64,000 bases of DNA. It comes from Neostapfia colusana. Its lineage: Eukaryota; Streptophyta; Magnoliopsida; Poales; Poaceae. How positions within the stretch are numbered: position 1 is the first letter of the stretch; every line of letters starts with the position of its first letter. The translations under genes were made by a program, and so were the position numbers. The stretch covers positions 56,806,517 through 56,870,516 of the forward strand of contig JASWHV010000003.1 of NCBI GenBank assembly GCA_030760725.1. The letters are read 5' to 3'. The notes under the pieces are model-generated. The model was given only the letters and a program-made list of their open reading frames with translations. It was not told the DNA's origin and did no database searches. Shown here piece after piece: positions 20,169 through 32,804 of this stretch.

Positions 20169-20349
20169 GACTTGTATCTCTCTTTTTTTATTGAGTCTGT
20201 AGTGCAGCTCATGGTGCCATGAATAAATAGACTCTTGTGACTTTTTGTGTCTGTTGCGCTCTTGTCTTCTTCTTGGTTTTGCCTGGCCGAGCCCTTAGCT
20301 CCGCAAGGTACTCAGAGGCCTTCACCAATCTCGAAGCTCTGCACAGAAA

Positions 20350-20516
20350 CCTTGTTGTACCAAGGCTTGGAGTAGTCTGGTGTTCTCTTGACTTGACTCG
20401 ACCATCTGAGCCATGACATCCGCCCATACCGTTGATGGCGGTGCCCGTGGTGGAGTCGAGTCATCACTGTCTTGGCGAGAACTTTCAGCCCTACTCGGAG
20501 AATGAATACGCACCAT
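20350..20516 (-). pseudogene. F1: start of gag
   Basis: ATG at 20516 gives MVRIHSPSRAESSRQDSDDS, then TPPRAPPSTVWADVMAQMVE. Element G has the same start at 57062. After about 55 codons it fuses to Element 2 sequence. Function of this N-terminal gag segment is not known to me. Confidence 0.7.
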
Positions 20517-22051
20517 ACTGCAAAAGCATAATTTTTGAGGGGAGTCAAAACATGATCTCAGCAGTATGTGAAAGTATGTAAAACATGAACATGCTAAAAC
20601 TTTATGAAAGCATAACAAAATTTCATGTTTACACATCTTTCTAAAGCTAACATATTCAGTCCCTCATCCAGTACAGAACAGACCTTTCTGTACTTAACCC
20701 AGATTTTGATCCGGATAGAAACATTTTCAGAACTCCGATCGAATACCGAAGTTAAAGTTAACTTCAGTATATTTCCAACGAGTACTCTTATGCCCCTAGA
20801 TCATCTCTGGATCAGTAGCTATGACTGTTCAAAGTTGACAGAATTTTCTGGATAAAATTTGCCAGCACCTCCTTTGTATGTGGCTGTTTTCATCACAGTT
20901 TTACATACAAATGGGGTACAATTCTGAACAAACTATTAACTACAAAATCGTTGCAAGTTTCATAAACTTTCCAACGGTGTTTCATATGACCCTTAGAAAT
21001 TTTTCTACAGATTGTGACGGCTAATTTACAGCAACATCCAGAGGAGTTTGCAGCTGCTCTGATTTCTGAACAGTTTGCATTCATCTGGACATTCAACCAA
21101 GTTAGTGTCAGATTTGGCTCTGGAGTTCTACAGAAAAGTTGTAGAGCACTTAATAAAATTTCCAGAACTGTATCGAACACCTCCATTGGGTCAAGCTAAT
21201 CAGAGTTATGCTCTGTTAAAGCCCAGAAAAATTTCTGTCTGAACAGAGCACTCTGTCTTTGATATCAAAAGAAGCCTAACAAGTCTCTTCTTTGAAACTT
21301 AGTTCAAATGAAGAGCTCAGTACTAATATGTGCTTTATCACATCCATTTTTAGTTGGAGAGTTAGTCATGAATGATTTCTTCATAGGTAAGAATACTATC
21401 CGGTGTAGTACGGTGATGATGCACCGTAAGACATATGCCGGTACTACGTGGCCTCACCAAAAAAAAGCCTAACCGGATTACTCCGGGATACACGTATCCT
21501 TAGGTGGCACTAAAACGGTCACTCGCAAATATGTTCTACACGCACTAAGGTTTTCGTTGTTAGTTCCTGCATAAAACACACTCAATCATCAGGTTCGGCT
21601 GCACACCGAACCCGGTATCCATAACAGTTTGTACACCCGGCCGTCATCACTTGCCCAGGTGTTCTCAAGCCAAACACGCCTTGAGCTACATGTTCACGTT
21701 ACTGACCACGTGACGGGGTCTCCGAAATTGCACCATGCACGCCTGGGACGGACGCTGCTCGAATACCCCAAACAACATGAAGAGTCGTAGAGGATACTAA
21801 AGCGGGTCGGGTTACCTGCCACCCGTGAGGCTCCACCCTTCAGCTTGTGCGCACTGGTGGACAGCGCATACGTGCACCCCCAAGACATACATGTCCCGAG
21901 ATGCACGATTTTCCGACATAACAAATAGGTTAGCTTGCCACCTTCATATTATGCTAATAGTAGTCCTTATGTGGGCCTAGTACCGTTAACTCACCGTATC
22001 CTAAGTTTTTGACATAATATGATGCTCAATACGTGCTCTGTTCCCAATGCT
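20517..22051 (-). other. F1 leader (5' untranslated region)
   Basis: About 1.5 kb, similar throughout to 57063-58600 in Element G. AT-rich, with no open frame I would call a gene. Confidence 0.7.
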
Positions 22052-22084
22052 GCTCTGATACCATGTGTAACAGCTCTGATACCA
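22052..22084 (-). promoter_or_regulatory. F1 primer-binding site, duplicated
   Basis: GCTCTGATACCA occurs twice, at 22052-22063 and 22073-22084, the complement of TGGTATCAGAGC (initiator Met-tRNA site). Element G has a single copy at 58600-58610. Confidence 0.75.
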
Positions 22085-22086
22085 GC

Positions 22087-25000
22087 TGAGACAGCCAGGA
22101 CCTCGTCGGGTGGTGCCGTGTTATGCGGCACCCTAACAGCACACGGGTCGATGAACACACATCATATTACATAAATAGTTTGCGGAAGCGTACAAGATTC
22201 TTTTACAAATAAATATATCAGAGTAAACTACAGCGGAAGACTATCACTCTCATGACTCATATCTAAACTAGCAACAAAGAAACAGTCCAGCCCGCAGACG
22301 TTTCTAACTAGCAGCACGAAGACAATCTGCAGCGGCGAGGATGCTCTTTGAGTAAGCACTCGGAGGTTCCCGAGTCTCATCGGCACCCCTTCTCATAAGC
22401 ATGAAGTCATTTACCTGCAAAACAACTCGGATAGCATCCGTGAGCATAACGCTCAGCAAGACTTAACCGTCACCCTAAACATGGAACTCTAAGTGAGGTT
22501 ATGGACCTAACATAGGATGGCATAAGCATAATTAAACTCGCCTAAAAGTGAATCCTTACTTTCAGGTATTAATTGCAGTATTTTAAGTAACCCTGGGCAC
22601 GCCACATCGGGAGTCCACAATCAAACAAGAAACGCTTTCCCCCGATGTAAATTGCTCATGGCATAAAAGAATCGAGTTTGCACTAGCCTATTCATCAAGA
22701 TCCAATACAACGCTAGTATAATACTTCACATCAATATGATTAGTTCCTTTCTCATGCAAGTTCTTACTACGTCACGACTGTGAGAACAAGTATGCTCGGT
22801 CCATTCCGCGAGCGACGGTGATTCGAATCAATAACACCCGGACTACACGACACGTACGCCCGTACTCGACGTTGCCTACAATAACCATCACTGACGTCGT
22901 ACGTGGCAGCCTTTCCCCTGTTTCACCCCCGCTGAATCGATCAAGTCGCCCCGTACAGTAGCTACTCTCATGATGCACCTTCTGACGTGAGATGTCTTGA
23001 TAATATTCCCCACACACTGCACACCGGTCGTCCGCCTGAGGCGACCCGAAAAGTCCCAACGACAGCTTCCCGAGGTACATCGGTTTACTGGGTCCCATAT
23101 AGCCAGCATGAGTCCGGTACACAACTCAAACTTGTTCAACAGAGCCGCATACGGATCGGTCCTTTACCGACACGGACAGGTCTACAGAACCCAGGCCCCT
23201 ATGTCCTGCTGCCCCTACAACCTTCCGGTCTCAACTTTAACTTGCTAATTCATTTACAAACCAATCCCGTATGCCCCTGTTGTTCCTGAAACTGCGAGTA
23301 GCATCTCACCACTCGACTTCTACCGAACCGTACTTAAGCATGGCAGTTCAACAGGTGAAAGACACCTACCCAATACTCCATGGGTCATTTGGCTATGCAA
23401 GAGGAGTATCAATCACTAGACCTAATGCACAGTTCATGTCATAACCGAAAGTGAATACAAAACAAAAACTTAACAGCTGTTAAATGCAAACCGGAGCTTG
23501 CCTGTTTTGCAGGGTAGTCGTATATAACAGTTAGTGTCCTTGCAGATCCACCCTTGATTTTCCGGAGCTTGATCCACTTCGATGAATCGCTCCTTTGAAT
23601 CCCCTTCGTTGTGGTTCATATTGAAATGAATATGCATATGTTTTATAGAATGTAATGGAAAGAAGTTACAGAATTACTTTCTTAGGAACAGAGGTTGTGT
23701 GGAGAAGCCAAGCATGGCTTGGTTTGCCTCTGTTGTGCAAAGAACAGAAATAAACTAACTTGACCTTAAGGCCTTAGCTATACACTAATCATGTTCCCTA
23801 ATGAACATAATAGATAAGCTGAAAGGATTTGAGTGCAACTGAGAACAAGAACCCCAATGGCCTCAAAACTTTTACAGCAGGTTCTATACTACCTAAGGAT
23901 TTAGCATGCCAAATTGCAGCTAATGTGGAATCATATTGTGTCCTCTATAATTCTCACAAGGTCTCTCATGTATTTCCACCTATACATAAGTATGGAGAAT
24001 AGGAACAGGGAGTTCTACAGCTCAACTTGGGCTGATAATTTACATGTGAGTTCTTGGTCACATGAAAGTAATCTGGTCCAAAATTGAGCCCTTTTACTCG
24101 AGTAGTTCTCCCAGAACAATTCTTTAAGCATTTGTACTCAAAAGAATTACTTCTGAAGTGATGTGCATTTTCATGCCCAATTAAGGGAACTACAATTCCA
24201 AATATGTCTCAGAGAGATTGCCTAAATTTTCCTATGATTTTTGGAGCTATGGATTGCTCAGAACAGATTTTTGAAGTGGGAAACATTTTCTGAAAATGTT
24301 TCTGGACTCTATTGAACACAGTAGTTTGCATTTAGCAAATTCCTACTCAAATGATCTTCAAATGAGCTGAAAATTTGCTAGTAGGTCAACAATATGCTAA
24401 GTAATATTCTGGCAAAATTTGTGGATTTTTGGATAACCCAAACTCCTTCAATAATTCTTTTTCAGAAAACCTTCAAAGAATTTTCCAGAATATAATATTG
24501 ACTTTCATACAAAGCTGAGTTCATATTTGGATAGAACTCGGAACGATGAACCCAACCCGATTGGAATCACTCAAATTGGAGTTTTCTACAGGGAGATATG
24601 GATTCCCAAAGTTCGGGCTAAGTCTGGAATTATTTTCCTACAGAAATTTCGGCTGGACCCACAGTTTTGAATTCCAGCCAATAGAAACGAAGCCACACCG
24701 GGCCACAGCGCCTCTGCGCGCCAACACATGGGATCCCAGGCCACACCCGATCCCTGGTTTAAATTGTCTGCTGCTGACAGACGGGGCCCACGGCTTTCTT
24801 CTACCTCCAGCTCCTCGCTCGCGCCCGCGCGCTCCCCCTCGCCGGAGTAACTGGAAGCTCGCCGGACCGGACTTCCCGGCCACCGCCGGAGCTACAACTT
24901 GCCGCCAGGGGGTTTACGGCCTCGAGGAACATGGCTGTGGGGTTTGCTAGGGCCGCCGACGACCGGAACATGGCCGGCGACGCGTAACTGCCTCTGTGGT

Positions 25001-26404
25001 AGTTCGGCAGCGTCGCCCGAGGTCTCTAGCCCTCAAAAACTTGTGCCGACGAGCCCTACAGCACCAGCGTACCTCTAGGAAGATCGACACGACCTCAAAC
25101 TAGCTCGGAAATGGCTGGAACTAGGTCGTCGTCGTGCGACCGAATGGGTCCGCCGTGAACCACCCAAGAAAAGCTCGAAATTCGTCGATCTGAGGCGTTT
25201 TCATGCGCTGGATGCAAAAGGGAAAATGATCGCTGGCTAATCCAGCGGCTACATGCAAGATTTGAGGACCTAGGAAGGATTAGAGAGCGGGAATTTGTTG
25301 AATCCATACTGGACACTCGGAATGAGGTCGCCGGAGCAAAACCTCGAAATTCGCCATCGACCGCTCACGGCACGGCCTGAACTTCGGCTGAGAGAAGCAC
25401 CGCACCCGTGCGCATCCGTAGCTGTGATCGTTCGGCTGTGAAACTCCCTGTGGAGGGCTGTACCCGAGCGCCCGATCACTTTCTCGAACTGGGTCGCCGC
25501 GGTGGCGTTTGTTCTCGGGCAACGGAGGTTGCAGCTCGCTTGCTTTTGTGTCGGGGAGGTGGAGGCTGACCTCAGGTAGAGGTTTAGCAGCTCGGGGGAG
25601 GAGGAGGCGCGATGGTTCCTTCGGTTTCCAGATCGACCGAGAGGGCGGAGGGGAAGAGGGTCGCTGGCCGTGCGCTCGCGAGGAGGAGAAGAAGGGATGG
25701 CCTTTGCTTCGTCTAGGGCAGGTGATCAGGCCGCAGAACCGCCTCTGGGCGCTGTGCGTGGGGCAAGGGAGCAGCTGGTGGCACTGCCAAGCGTCCCAGT
25801 GGCTCCACGGTGGGAGCTGCTCGTGGCTCACGTGTTGTTTGGTGAATTTCCCCACTGGGCTGAGACTTAGGGTGCAAGGCTCCTCCTTTAGCTCTATGAC
25901 ATGTGGGTCCCACTCCACATTTCCTCCCCAAATATCTTCTCAAGCTGATCCTCTTAATTTCCACAATTCTGAGTTTTATAATGTGGGTTAGAATTTGAAT
26001 CCTTCCAATTCAGTTTGAATTTGCTTGCCAAATTTGAATTTGGTTGAATTTTGCAAATTCTTCTCTTTAACTCCTTTTTGAGCCCACCCTACAAATAGAA
26101 AGTTGGGGATCAAACTCCTCCCTATAATTCCAACTATGTGGCTGCAGTTTTAATCAAAGTCCTTGGTCACTACATGTGTGAACTTTGAATTTCAAATCTG
26201 ATTTTTAAACTTACATGCAAAGAGGTATTTAACTCCTTATTGGTTCAACACTTTTAAATAAAAAGGTGAACCTCATGTTGGATGTTCATCCATGTATTAC
26301 CTCGCATGAAGAAAAGTTTTAGCAGGTCCCATTTTTCATGTCTTTGCCACACATATGAACTCAAACCTTGGTTTTTATTCATACACATTTTTGGGACTTT
26401 TACA
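22087..26404 (-). repeat. F1 long LTR, 4.3 kb
   Basis: Plus-strand ends are TGAGACAGCC and GACTTTTACA. It is similar to 50464-54611 and 58615-59976. GC-rich stretches around 24720-25850 produce chance open frames; none matches a known family. On the minus strand it begins TGTAAAAGTCCC, in the style of Tekay/Retand LTRs. Confidence 0.85.
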
Positions 26405-27070
26405 TCCGGCTCCCTCTGAGGTCAGGGTACGACCGCCCGACCCCTAGTACCGGACCGTACGCCGGGGAAGCAGAGTGCACAGGCTTTGGGTACGGAACCA
26501 GGCAAAGCGGCTGTACTCCCTTGGACCTCCGGAGGCCAGGGTGCGCACGCTTTGGGTATAGAGCCGGCTAAGCGGGATACGCACCCTGGACCCCCTATGC
26601 ACGGCTCAAGCCTTTCCTAGAGGTGACCAACTGGCACCGCAACACCTGACTGGGGGAGGCCCGAGAGGCCCTCTGGCCATCGGCAGGTGCCTCAAGTGTG
26701 ACCACCTTCGGTAGGATAGCAAATGCTGACTATGGATGAGAGCGGGAAAGGGGAGCTAAATGTACGGTGAGCATACATAGAAAGTGCGGTCATAAAAATT
26801 AATGCGTAATTTAAATGAGCACATAAGTGAGAGCGAGGTAGAACAGGTTTCTGTGTAAATGCCCATAGGAGGAAGGCATGCTGTATATTGAGGCAACGAC
26901 CCACCCCATTAAGAGGGGAAGCAAGACTCTACGCGCTTGGGGTCGGAACCAGGCCAAGCTGGCCATAGTCCTGGACCGTCCCCTGAGGCTTAGCTGCTCC
27001 GAGCGCTGTTCCTGGACTCTATGGGATTTATTACAGAAAGGTAAAGGCCTGTTCTACTAATGCTCAGGAG
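26405..27070. other. Element 2 internal non-coding region
   Basis: Inverted equivalent of Element 1 about 4910-5571, including the AT-rich island (about 26760-26830). No gene seen. Confidence 0.6.
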
Positions 27071-27074
27071 GTAG

Positions 27075-27345
27075 AACTTACTGTGATGTTCCATGCTCCA
27101 AGGGTTCAGGAACTGATCACATCCTTGGTTGAAAGGCGTGTGTACCAGGGGCGGTAACTTTCATGACTCGGAAGGGACCTTCCCGGCTGGGGGAGAGTTT
27201 ATAGGTCCTTCACGGGAAAGTGTGTGCCGCGGCACCAGGTTGCCTTCTCGCAGGTCCCTAACGCGCTTGGTCCTTTGGCGGTAGTGCTAGAGCACCAGCC
27301 AGGCCGTGCGTTGTGGGGTGTTACCTACACTCGTGCCTCGCCGAC
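27075..27345 (-). pseudogene. Element 2: integrase C-terminal tail remnant
   Basis: Minus-strand counterpart of 4643-4909 and 41845-42111; the equivalent of the NPWNMEH and KFYP end lies near 27070-27110. Degraded, with a short duplication nearby (CCTTCTGGCTAAGGCCGTCA at about 27412 and 27482). Confidence 0.65.
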
Positions 27346-27709
27346 GAGGTAGATGTCTTCACGCTGGAGCAGGTCCAGCGCGGCTTCTCCCGGGAGCCCC
27401 GGGGTACCTTCCCCTTCTGGCTAAGGCCGTCAAGAGGTAGGAGGACCCGGACTCTTCTTGGGAGACCCAAGATGTCTTTTCCCTTCTGGCTAAGGCCGTC
27501 AAGAGGTTGACAGATCCTGGGCGGCTCCCGGGAGGTGAGGCCAAGGCACAGAGACGTGCACTCGGGTGGAGCTGGCCCGGTTCTGCACCGCCGGGGCTGG
27601 CGCTTGGGCTGCTGCAACTGCTTGAAGCTTCTCCAAGGCTGATATCGCAGCAGTGCAGTCTCCACCGATCTTCCAGGGCAACCGTAGTCGGCTACTACCC
27701 CGGCTCGTC

Positions 27710-29441
27710 GTCACTAGAGCTGGAGTCCTCACCGTTGTGCAACGTCTTTATGGCGCGCTGAGGCTCCTGAAACCCCACCTGGTGGCCGACGTTGTCTGGG
27801 GCGTCGACCTTCTGCTTGCCCTCCCTTTGGCGGAAGGGTGGGGCATCAGCTCGCAACTGTCTCCCTTTGCGGAAGCGCTCTGCGAGCCTCTGGATGTCCC
27901 GGCACTCAGCAGCAGTATGGTAGCTGGTGCCGTGCACGGGACATAGCTCACCTTGGTCTCCCTCTGGAGCCGGTGACTGTCGCTGCCTTTTGTCGGAGCG
28001 TGGCCCCCGAGCTCCACTGGGTGCTGCTGCTGTAGCAACGGGAGCCGCGGTCGGTGGCTTCATCTTGCCACCGCCCCGGTTCTTGATCTTCTTGCTGCTT
28101 CCATGGGAAGCAGCGCCCGACCCGGGCTGTCCTCCTGACTCAGAGGCTGGCAGAGAGTGCCAGTTCTGCCCTTCAGCTGCCCTGGCGCACTTGTCCCGCC
28201 AGGCTGAAGAGCTCTGAGACGTCGCGAACCTCTCTGGTCGCGAGCTTCTCAAGCATCTTCTCGTCCCGGACACCCTGCCGGAACGCCACCACCACTGAAG
28301 CACTTTGGATGTGCGGGATGGTGTTGCGTACCTGGGAGAACCGCTGAATGAAGGAGCGCAGCGTCTCTCCAGGTTGTTGCTGGATGGCGTGGAGGTCGAG
28401 CTCCGTGCCAGGCCGGGTGTAGGAGCTGCCGAAGTTGGCAGTGAACTGCCGGCAGAGCTCTCCCCAAGAGGTTATGGAACCCTGGGGAAGGTTCATGAGC
28501 CAAGACCGGGCTGGGCCAGTCAAGGCGACGGGGAAGTAGTTGGCCATGATGACCTCATCCCCTCCTGCAGCAAGGATGGCGGTGGAGTAGATTTGGAGGA
28601 ACTCCGCCGGGTTGACACTGCCGTCATACTTCTCGGGCAGGTGCGTCCAAAACTTGCACGGCCACCTCGCGAAGCGAAGGTGTGGCGCCAGGGCCGCACA
28701 TTCTTCTCCTGCTGCTGCAGGCGTTGGTGCCACGAACGCTTGGTTCGCTGCTGGCACTGTGTACCCCAGTATGGGCAAGGCTGCACCATAGACCGGGGGC
28801 GCCGTTTACAGGGCATATGGCTGGGGCATATGCTGCGTGGCGTATGCCTGGGGCCGAGATCGTGTGGCGAACATCTGCGTCTCAGGCAGGGTTGAGGCAG
28901 ACGTCATGCTGTCGCCAGCCTCTTGGTTGCGACGCCTTTCTCGTCGTCGCTCAATGAACACTCGGGCATCTTTGCCCAAGTGGCATCGTTCCAGCTCTGT
29001 CCTCAGGTCCGTCGATGGGAGCCTGGTGGAGCTGGAATCCGCCGTCTGCCCGTCAACCGTTGCCATGCGCGTCAGCGACACAGCCGGTTGGCCGGGGCGT
29101 CGTCCCCGCCGAAGTCGAGGGTTTGCAGCGGTGACGACGAGACGGTCTACCTCGCGAATCCACTGCTGGGTCGCTGACTGAGGCGCATCCCCAGTAGGTG
29201 GATTGTGCAGTAGCGCTCTTGTTGCAGCTAGCGCGCCCCCATGGGGGACGCTTAGCGCTGCAGAGGATCTCACGCTCGCTGGAGCCTGCATTGCCGGAGT
29301 CGGCGCTGCCGGAGTCGGCTGCTGGCTTCCAGCTTGTGCCGACACACTCCGTCCAGAGTGTGTCGAGACGTAGGCCCCGCTAGTCACTGTCCGTCGTGAA
29401 TGCGGGGGAGGAGAGCTTGCCGCTGAAGGAAGCTTCGTCAT
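27710..29441 (-). pseudogene. Element 2 gag, broken
   Basis: Starts at ATG 29441 (MTKLPSAASS). The gag domain reads EKYDGSVNPAEFLQIY, ARSWLMNLPQGSITSWGEL and FIQRFSQVRNTIPH. It keeps the best copy of the variant knuckle, CPVHGTSYHTAAEC (CX2HX4HX4C), near 27935. Lesions: CAA to TAA at 28806-28808 and an extra G near 28198. Downstream of about 27690 the protease region is missing, as in Element 1. Confidence 0.88.
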
Positions 29442-29496
29442 CTTCGCTGGCAGAAGATCATCGCGCAAGGGAAAAGCCCCTACCTGGCGCGCCAAA

Positions 29497-30573
29497 TGTT
29501 GAAGTGTGTAGCCGACACTTCCCCCGGACCTGCTCTGGGCAGCCCGCGGAGGTTCTTTTTCTGAGGGGCTAGTCACTCGCGGAGAGCTTCAGCATTAGGG
29601 ACGATTGATGGAGAAGCTTGACACAGGGAGTTTTACGTGGTTCAGGCTGCCAGAGCGTAAAACCCTACGTCCACGGTGAGCAGAGGTGCTCGCTGTATTG
29701 AGCAACCGGAGTCCTGAGCTTGAGGGTGTGAGACGGCTAGAGTGCGAGCCAATAGAGTTCGAACCCTTGCTAACGTCGCGTACCCGAGCCTTTTATAGTC
29801 CAAGGCTCGAGCGGCTTACAAGGTGGGCTCGGGACCCGACAGGTGGTCCCGGGGAGATTGCCTGCCGTCTACCGTATCTCTGCAGTTATGCCGGTAGTTG
29901 TGTCTGGCGAAGGCTTCCGAGTCTTCGTTCTGTCGCCCTGCCCATGCCGCAAGCTAGTCTTAGTGGTTGATGATGGCAGGGGCGGCAGGGGATGTCTTGT
30001 CGATGTGTTTATTGGCGGGCAGGCGCTGACACGGCGCGCCAGTCTGCGATGTGACTGGGCGCAACGGCACCTGACAGAGGCGTTCTTCGTGTCTCCGCGT
30101 TTTGTGAAGGCGCGGGCCTTGAATACCTTGTACGGGCAAGGTATGGCGCGTCTTTACTCCTGCTGCCTACCGCGCGGGGGCAGGCAACATTGCTCTGCTG
30201 GCCACGTGGCGGGTCCGGAGCTCTCCTCTAAGGAGAGGGAGATCCGGCCCCACGGGACACGTGGAGCCTTCGGAGCTCTCCCCGCGGAGGGGGAGGTCCG
30301 GCTGCTTCTGGCCACATGGCGGGCCCGGAGCTCTCCTCTGAGGAGAGGGAGGTCCGGTCCCGCAGGACACATGGAGTCTTCGGAGCTCTCCCCACGGAGG
30401 GGGGAGCTCCGGCTCAGTTGGCCACGTGGTAGGTTCGGAGATCTCCTCTGAGGAGGGGGAGGTCCGGCCCCGCTGGACACGTGGTGCCTTCAGAGCTCTC
30501 CCTGCGGAGAAGGGCGAGGTCCTTAGGCATTTTCTCCTGTGCGTGGGGGTACCACATATCGAGGGTACCGACA
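29497..30573 (-). repeat. Element 2 5' LTR
   Basis: Plus-strand ends are TGTTGAAGTGTG and GGTACCGACA; 1,077 bp. CACGTG array at about 30200-30520; inverted TATA box CTTTTATAG near 29790 within the hairpin. The primer-site region TTTGGCGCGCCAGG follows on the minus strand (29496 downward). Confidence 0.94.
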
Positions 30574-30578
30574 GTAAC
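30574..30578. repeat. Target-site duplication GTAAC, right copy (Element 2)
   Basis: Matches 16749-16753. Confidence 0.94.
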
Positions 30579-31127
30579 CAAACAAGATCTTCAAACACTA
30601 TATGTTTTCTACCCTTATCGCCAGCAAGTTTGTATTTAGCATTCATGCACTCAATGTTTTCCTTAGTTAACTCATGCATTTTTAAGATCAATTCAGCGCG
30701 TTGTTTAGCATCAAAATTAACCTTCTCCGAAGATGGAAGAGGCAACAAATCAATAGGTGCACGAGGTAGGAAACCATACACAATTTCAAAAGGGCACATC
30801 TTAGTAGTAGAATGCAGTGAACGATTATAAGAAAATTCAATATAAGGCAAGCATTCTTCCCACATTTTCAGATTATTCTTTGAAACAGCCCTAAGCATAG
30901 TAGACAATGTTCTATTGACTACTTCAGTTTGACCATCAGTTTGGGGGTGACATGTAGTACTAAAAAGCAGTTTAGTCCCCAACTTAGCCCATAAACATCT
31001 CCAAAAGTGGCTAATAAATTTAGTGTCACGATCTGAAACAATTGTATTTGGCACACCATGCAAACGAATAATTTCACGAAAGAACAAATCAGCAACATTA
31101 GTAGCATCCTCGCTTTTATGATGATTT
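30579..31127 (-). pseudogene. Element D: integrase core, partial
   Basis: On the minus strand: HKSEDATNVADLFFREIIRL, HGVPNTIVSDRDTKFISHFW (second catalytic Asp), TCHPQTDGQTEVVNRTLS (ending before the usual third acidic residue region), KMWEECLPYIEFSYNRSLHS and GRKHIVFEDLVWL. It then passes into 16753 once Element 2 is removed. The N-terminal third, with the zinc finger and first catalytic Asp, is missing: the coding ends at about 31127 against B' sequence. The remaining frame is open up to the Element 2 junction. Confidence 0.9.
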
Positions 31128-32788
31128 TGTATGTGCGTGGTCGTGAGTAGAAGGACAAGCTCAGGAAGCCACCTACGAAGGACTAGAGCACCAAGATTTC
31201 GAGACACGTGAGCAACAAAAGCCATAGGAACAAGGCAAGTGCCCCTTGACCATATTGATCCCATCTTTTGAAATCTGTTTTGTTTGCAAAAATGTGTATG
31301 CTTGAGTCAACTTGATGGGAAACCCTTTCATAGGAGTTTACTAGTTTTGTTAACCACCCTTGTCGCCGGGAAAGTTGATGAGTCGGGTATGGCCGTTTCT
31401 GCTTTTGCTTCGCTGAGTCCACGGGATATGGGAAGCGAGATAGAATGTGTCTAGCTACTGCACTCATATGAACAATGATAATAAGAACTTGATGGTGATA
31501 ATGAACATGAATCGGGGGAGATCTAGGCAAGATTGGTTCGTGGAAGTGGTAGAATGAGATGGTGGTTTACTTGCTGTAGATCTAAGGACCGGTTCATGCG
31601 AGCACATGCCAGGAAAACAGTGCCACCACAAGGCCAAGTATGGGTACGGCTTAGCTGACTAACTAGGTAAGTTGCTAGATTGATATGGACCGTGGAAGGT
31701 GCGGGGAATGGGAGTCGAGAGAGGACTTCCCTGGGAACTGCATGGCACAAGAGGGGGCCCGTAGGTGGGAGAATGGTGATTCGAGCCTGCTGGTGAGACC
31801 TTAGTGAGTCCATACATCTAGTAGCCCCTTTGTAAAGGCTATTGTGTTATCTCTTGGTCATACACCGACGGTTGTGTACTGGTATAATGGAGGTTCTGCA
31901 GTCGCCGACGGGTGACGAAATCACAAACTTGTGGGTAAAGTGGTGCCACCTCTGCAGAGTGTAAAACTATCATGATAGCCGTGCTTCCGGTCACAAGCAC
32001 CTGACCAACTTCCATGATTAGAGGGGAGGTTTGGGATGGATGTTTATTGGTTTGGTTATGGTATGGTCTTTGGGATTGGTTTTTTTGGGACTATTGAGTC
32101 GTAACAATGAGTTTGATTTCGGAAGATATGAATATGAGATGCTGGTATGAATATGAGATGGTTATGGATATCATGAATATGTGATGGTTATAGATATCAT
32201 GAGCATGAGATGAAAGTTAAAAAGATTTATGGTTGGTTGAGACATGAATGTGGTGAATCATAAAGGAGGTATGTTGATGTTTTAATTGGATATATGTTGG
32301 GATTAAATTCTCTTAAAGTTAGTTGTTGTTTTTATCAGGTTTGAGAAATAAACTTTGCTTTCTGCAATGAGCCTTTTTGTTCCTACCTTGTTGGAAGCTA
32401 CATGTCATACATTTCCTGCACTTGCTGAGTACGACATATACTCACCCTTGCATTATCATACGATCATCAGCAACAGGAGAGGAGTACTTCGAAGATCATG
32501 TAGAGTACTAGGCGTGTGATCTACCGTCAACTTGCCTGTGGAGTTGGAGATGGAGCCGCTGCCGTGTTTAGATGCTTCCTCTATCGTTTAGAGACTTCTG
32601 ATGCTAGAATAAGTTAGAGACTTCCGCTGCAAGAATAAGTTAGAGATTGATGTAATAAAGTACTTAAACCTTATTACTGTGGTTATATTCTTAATTCAGT
32701 TTGTGGATTACATGTGTATGTGTGTTAAACATCCTGGGCACACATATGCATTAGCTGGGTTCCGTGTTCTATGGGATCGGGCATCACA
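31128..32788 (+). repeat. B' 5' LTR, left-truncated
   Basis: Ends GGGCATCACA just before TGGGTATCAAAGCC. The part at about 31195-31250 (GGCAAGTGCCCCTTGACC) resembles 63640-63705 in LTR H, linking the families. Confidence 0.8.
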
Positions 32789-32790
32789 GA

Positions 32791-32804
32791 TGGGTATCAA
32801 AGCC
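32791..32804 (+). promoter_or_regulatory. B' primer-binding site
   Basis: TGGGTATCAAAGCC, two differences from the Met-initiator complement TGGTATCAGAGCC. Confidence 0.65.

Larger units (their letters stand above)
20350..26404 (-). mobile_element. F1: 5' fragment of an A/G-family gypsy element inside Element 2
   Basis: Read on the minus strand: 5' LTR (26404 to 22087), primer site, leader and the first ~55 codons of gag, then a break at 20350-20353. The break shares CCTT between Element 2 and the fragment, a microhomology join. Equivalent sequence in Element G runs 56916-58614 plus LTR. Element 2 resumes at 26405 about 500 bp further along its own map, so one deletion removed the 3' part of the inserted element and part of the host. 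Confidence 0.85.
16754..30573 (-). mobile_element. Element 2: minus-strand copy of the non-autonomous family, with F1 inside
   Basis: 13,820 bp with LTRs 16754-17800 (3') and 29497-30573 (5') and TSD GTAAC, inserted in the integrase of Element D. It shares both deletions of Element 1 (protease; N-terminal domain of the antisense gene). Gag and the antisense gene are both broken. A 6-kb A/G-family fragment, F1, lies between them and has removed about 500 bp of internal sequence, including the internal CACGTG array. Confidence 0.93.

Noticed and set aside
24546..25991. Open frames in the GC-rich part of the F1 LTR (also 52845-54242)
   Set aside because: Inside long LTRs, not conserved as protein between F1 and the 50464-54611 copy, no recognisable family.
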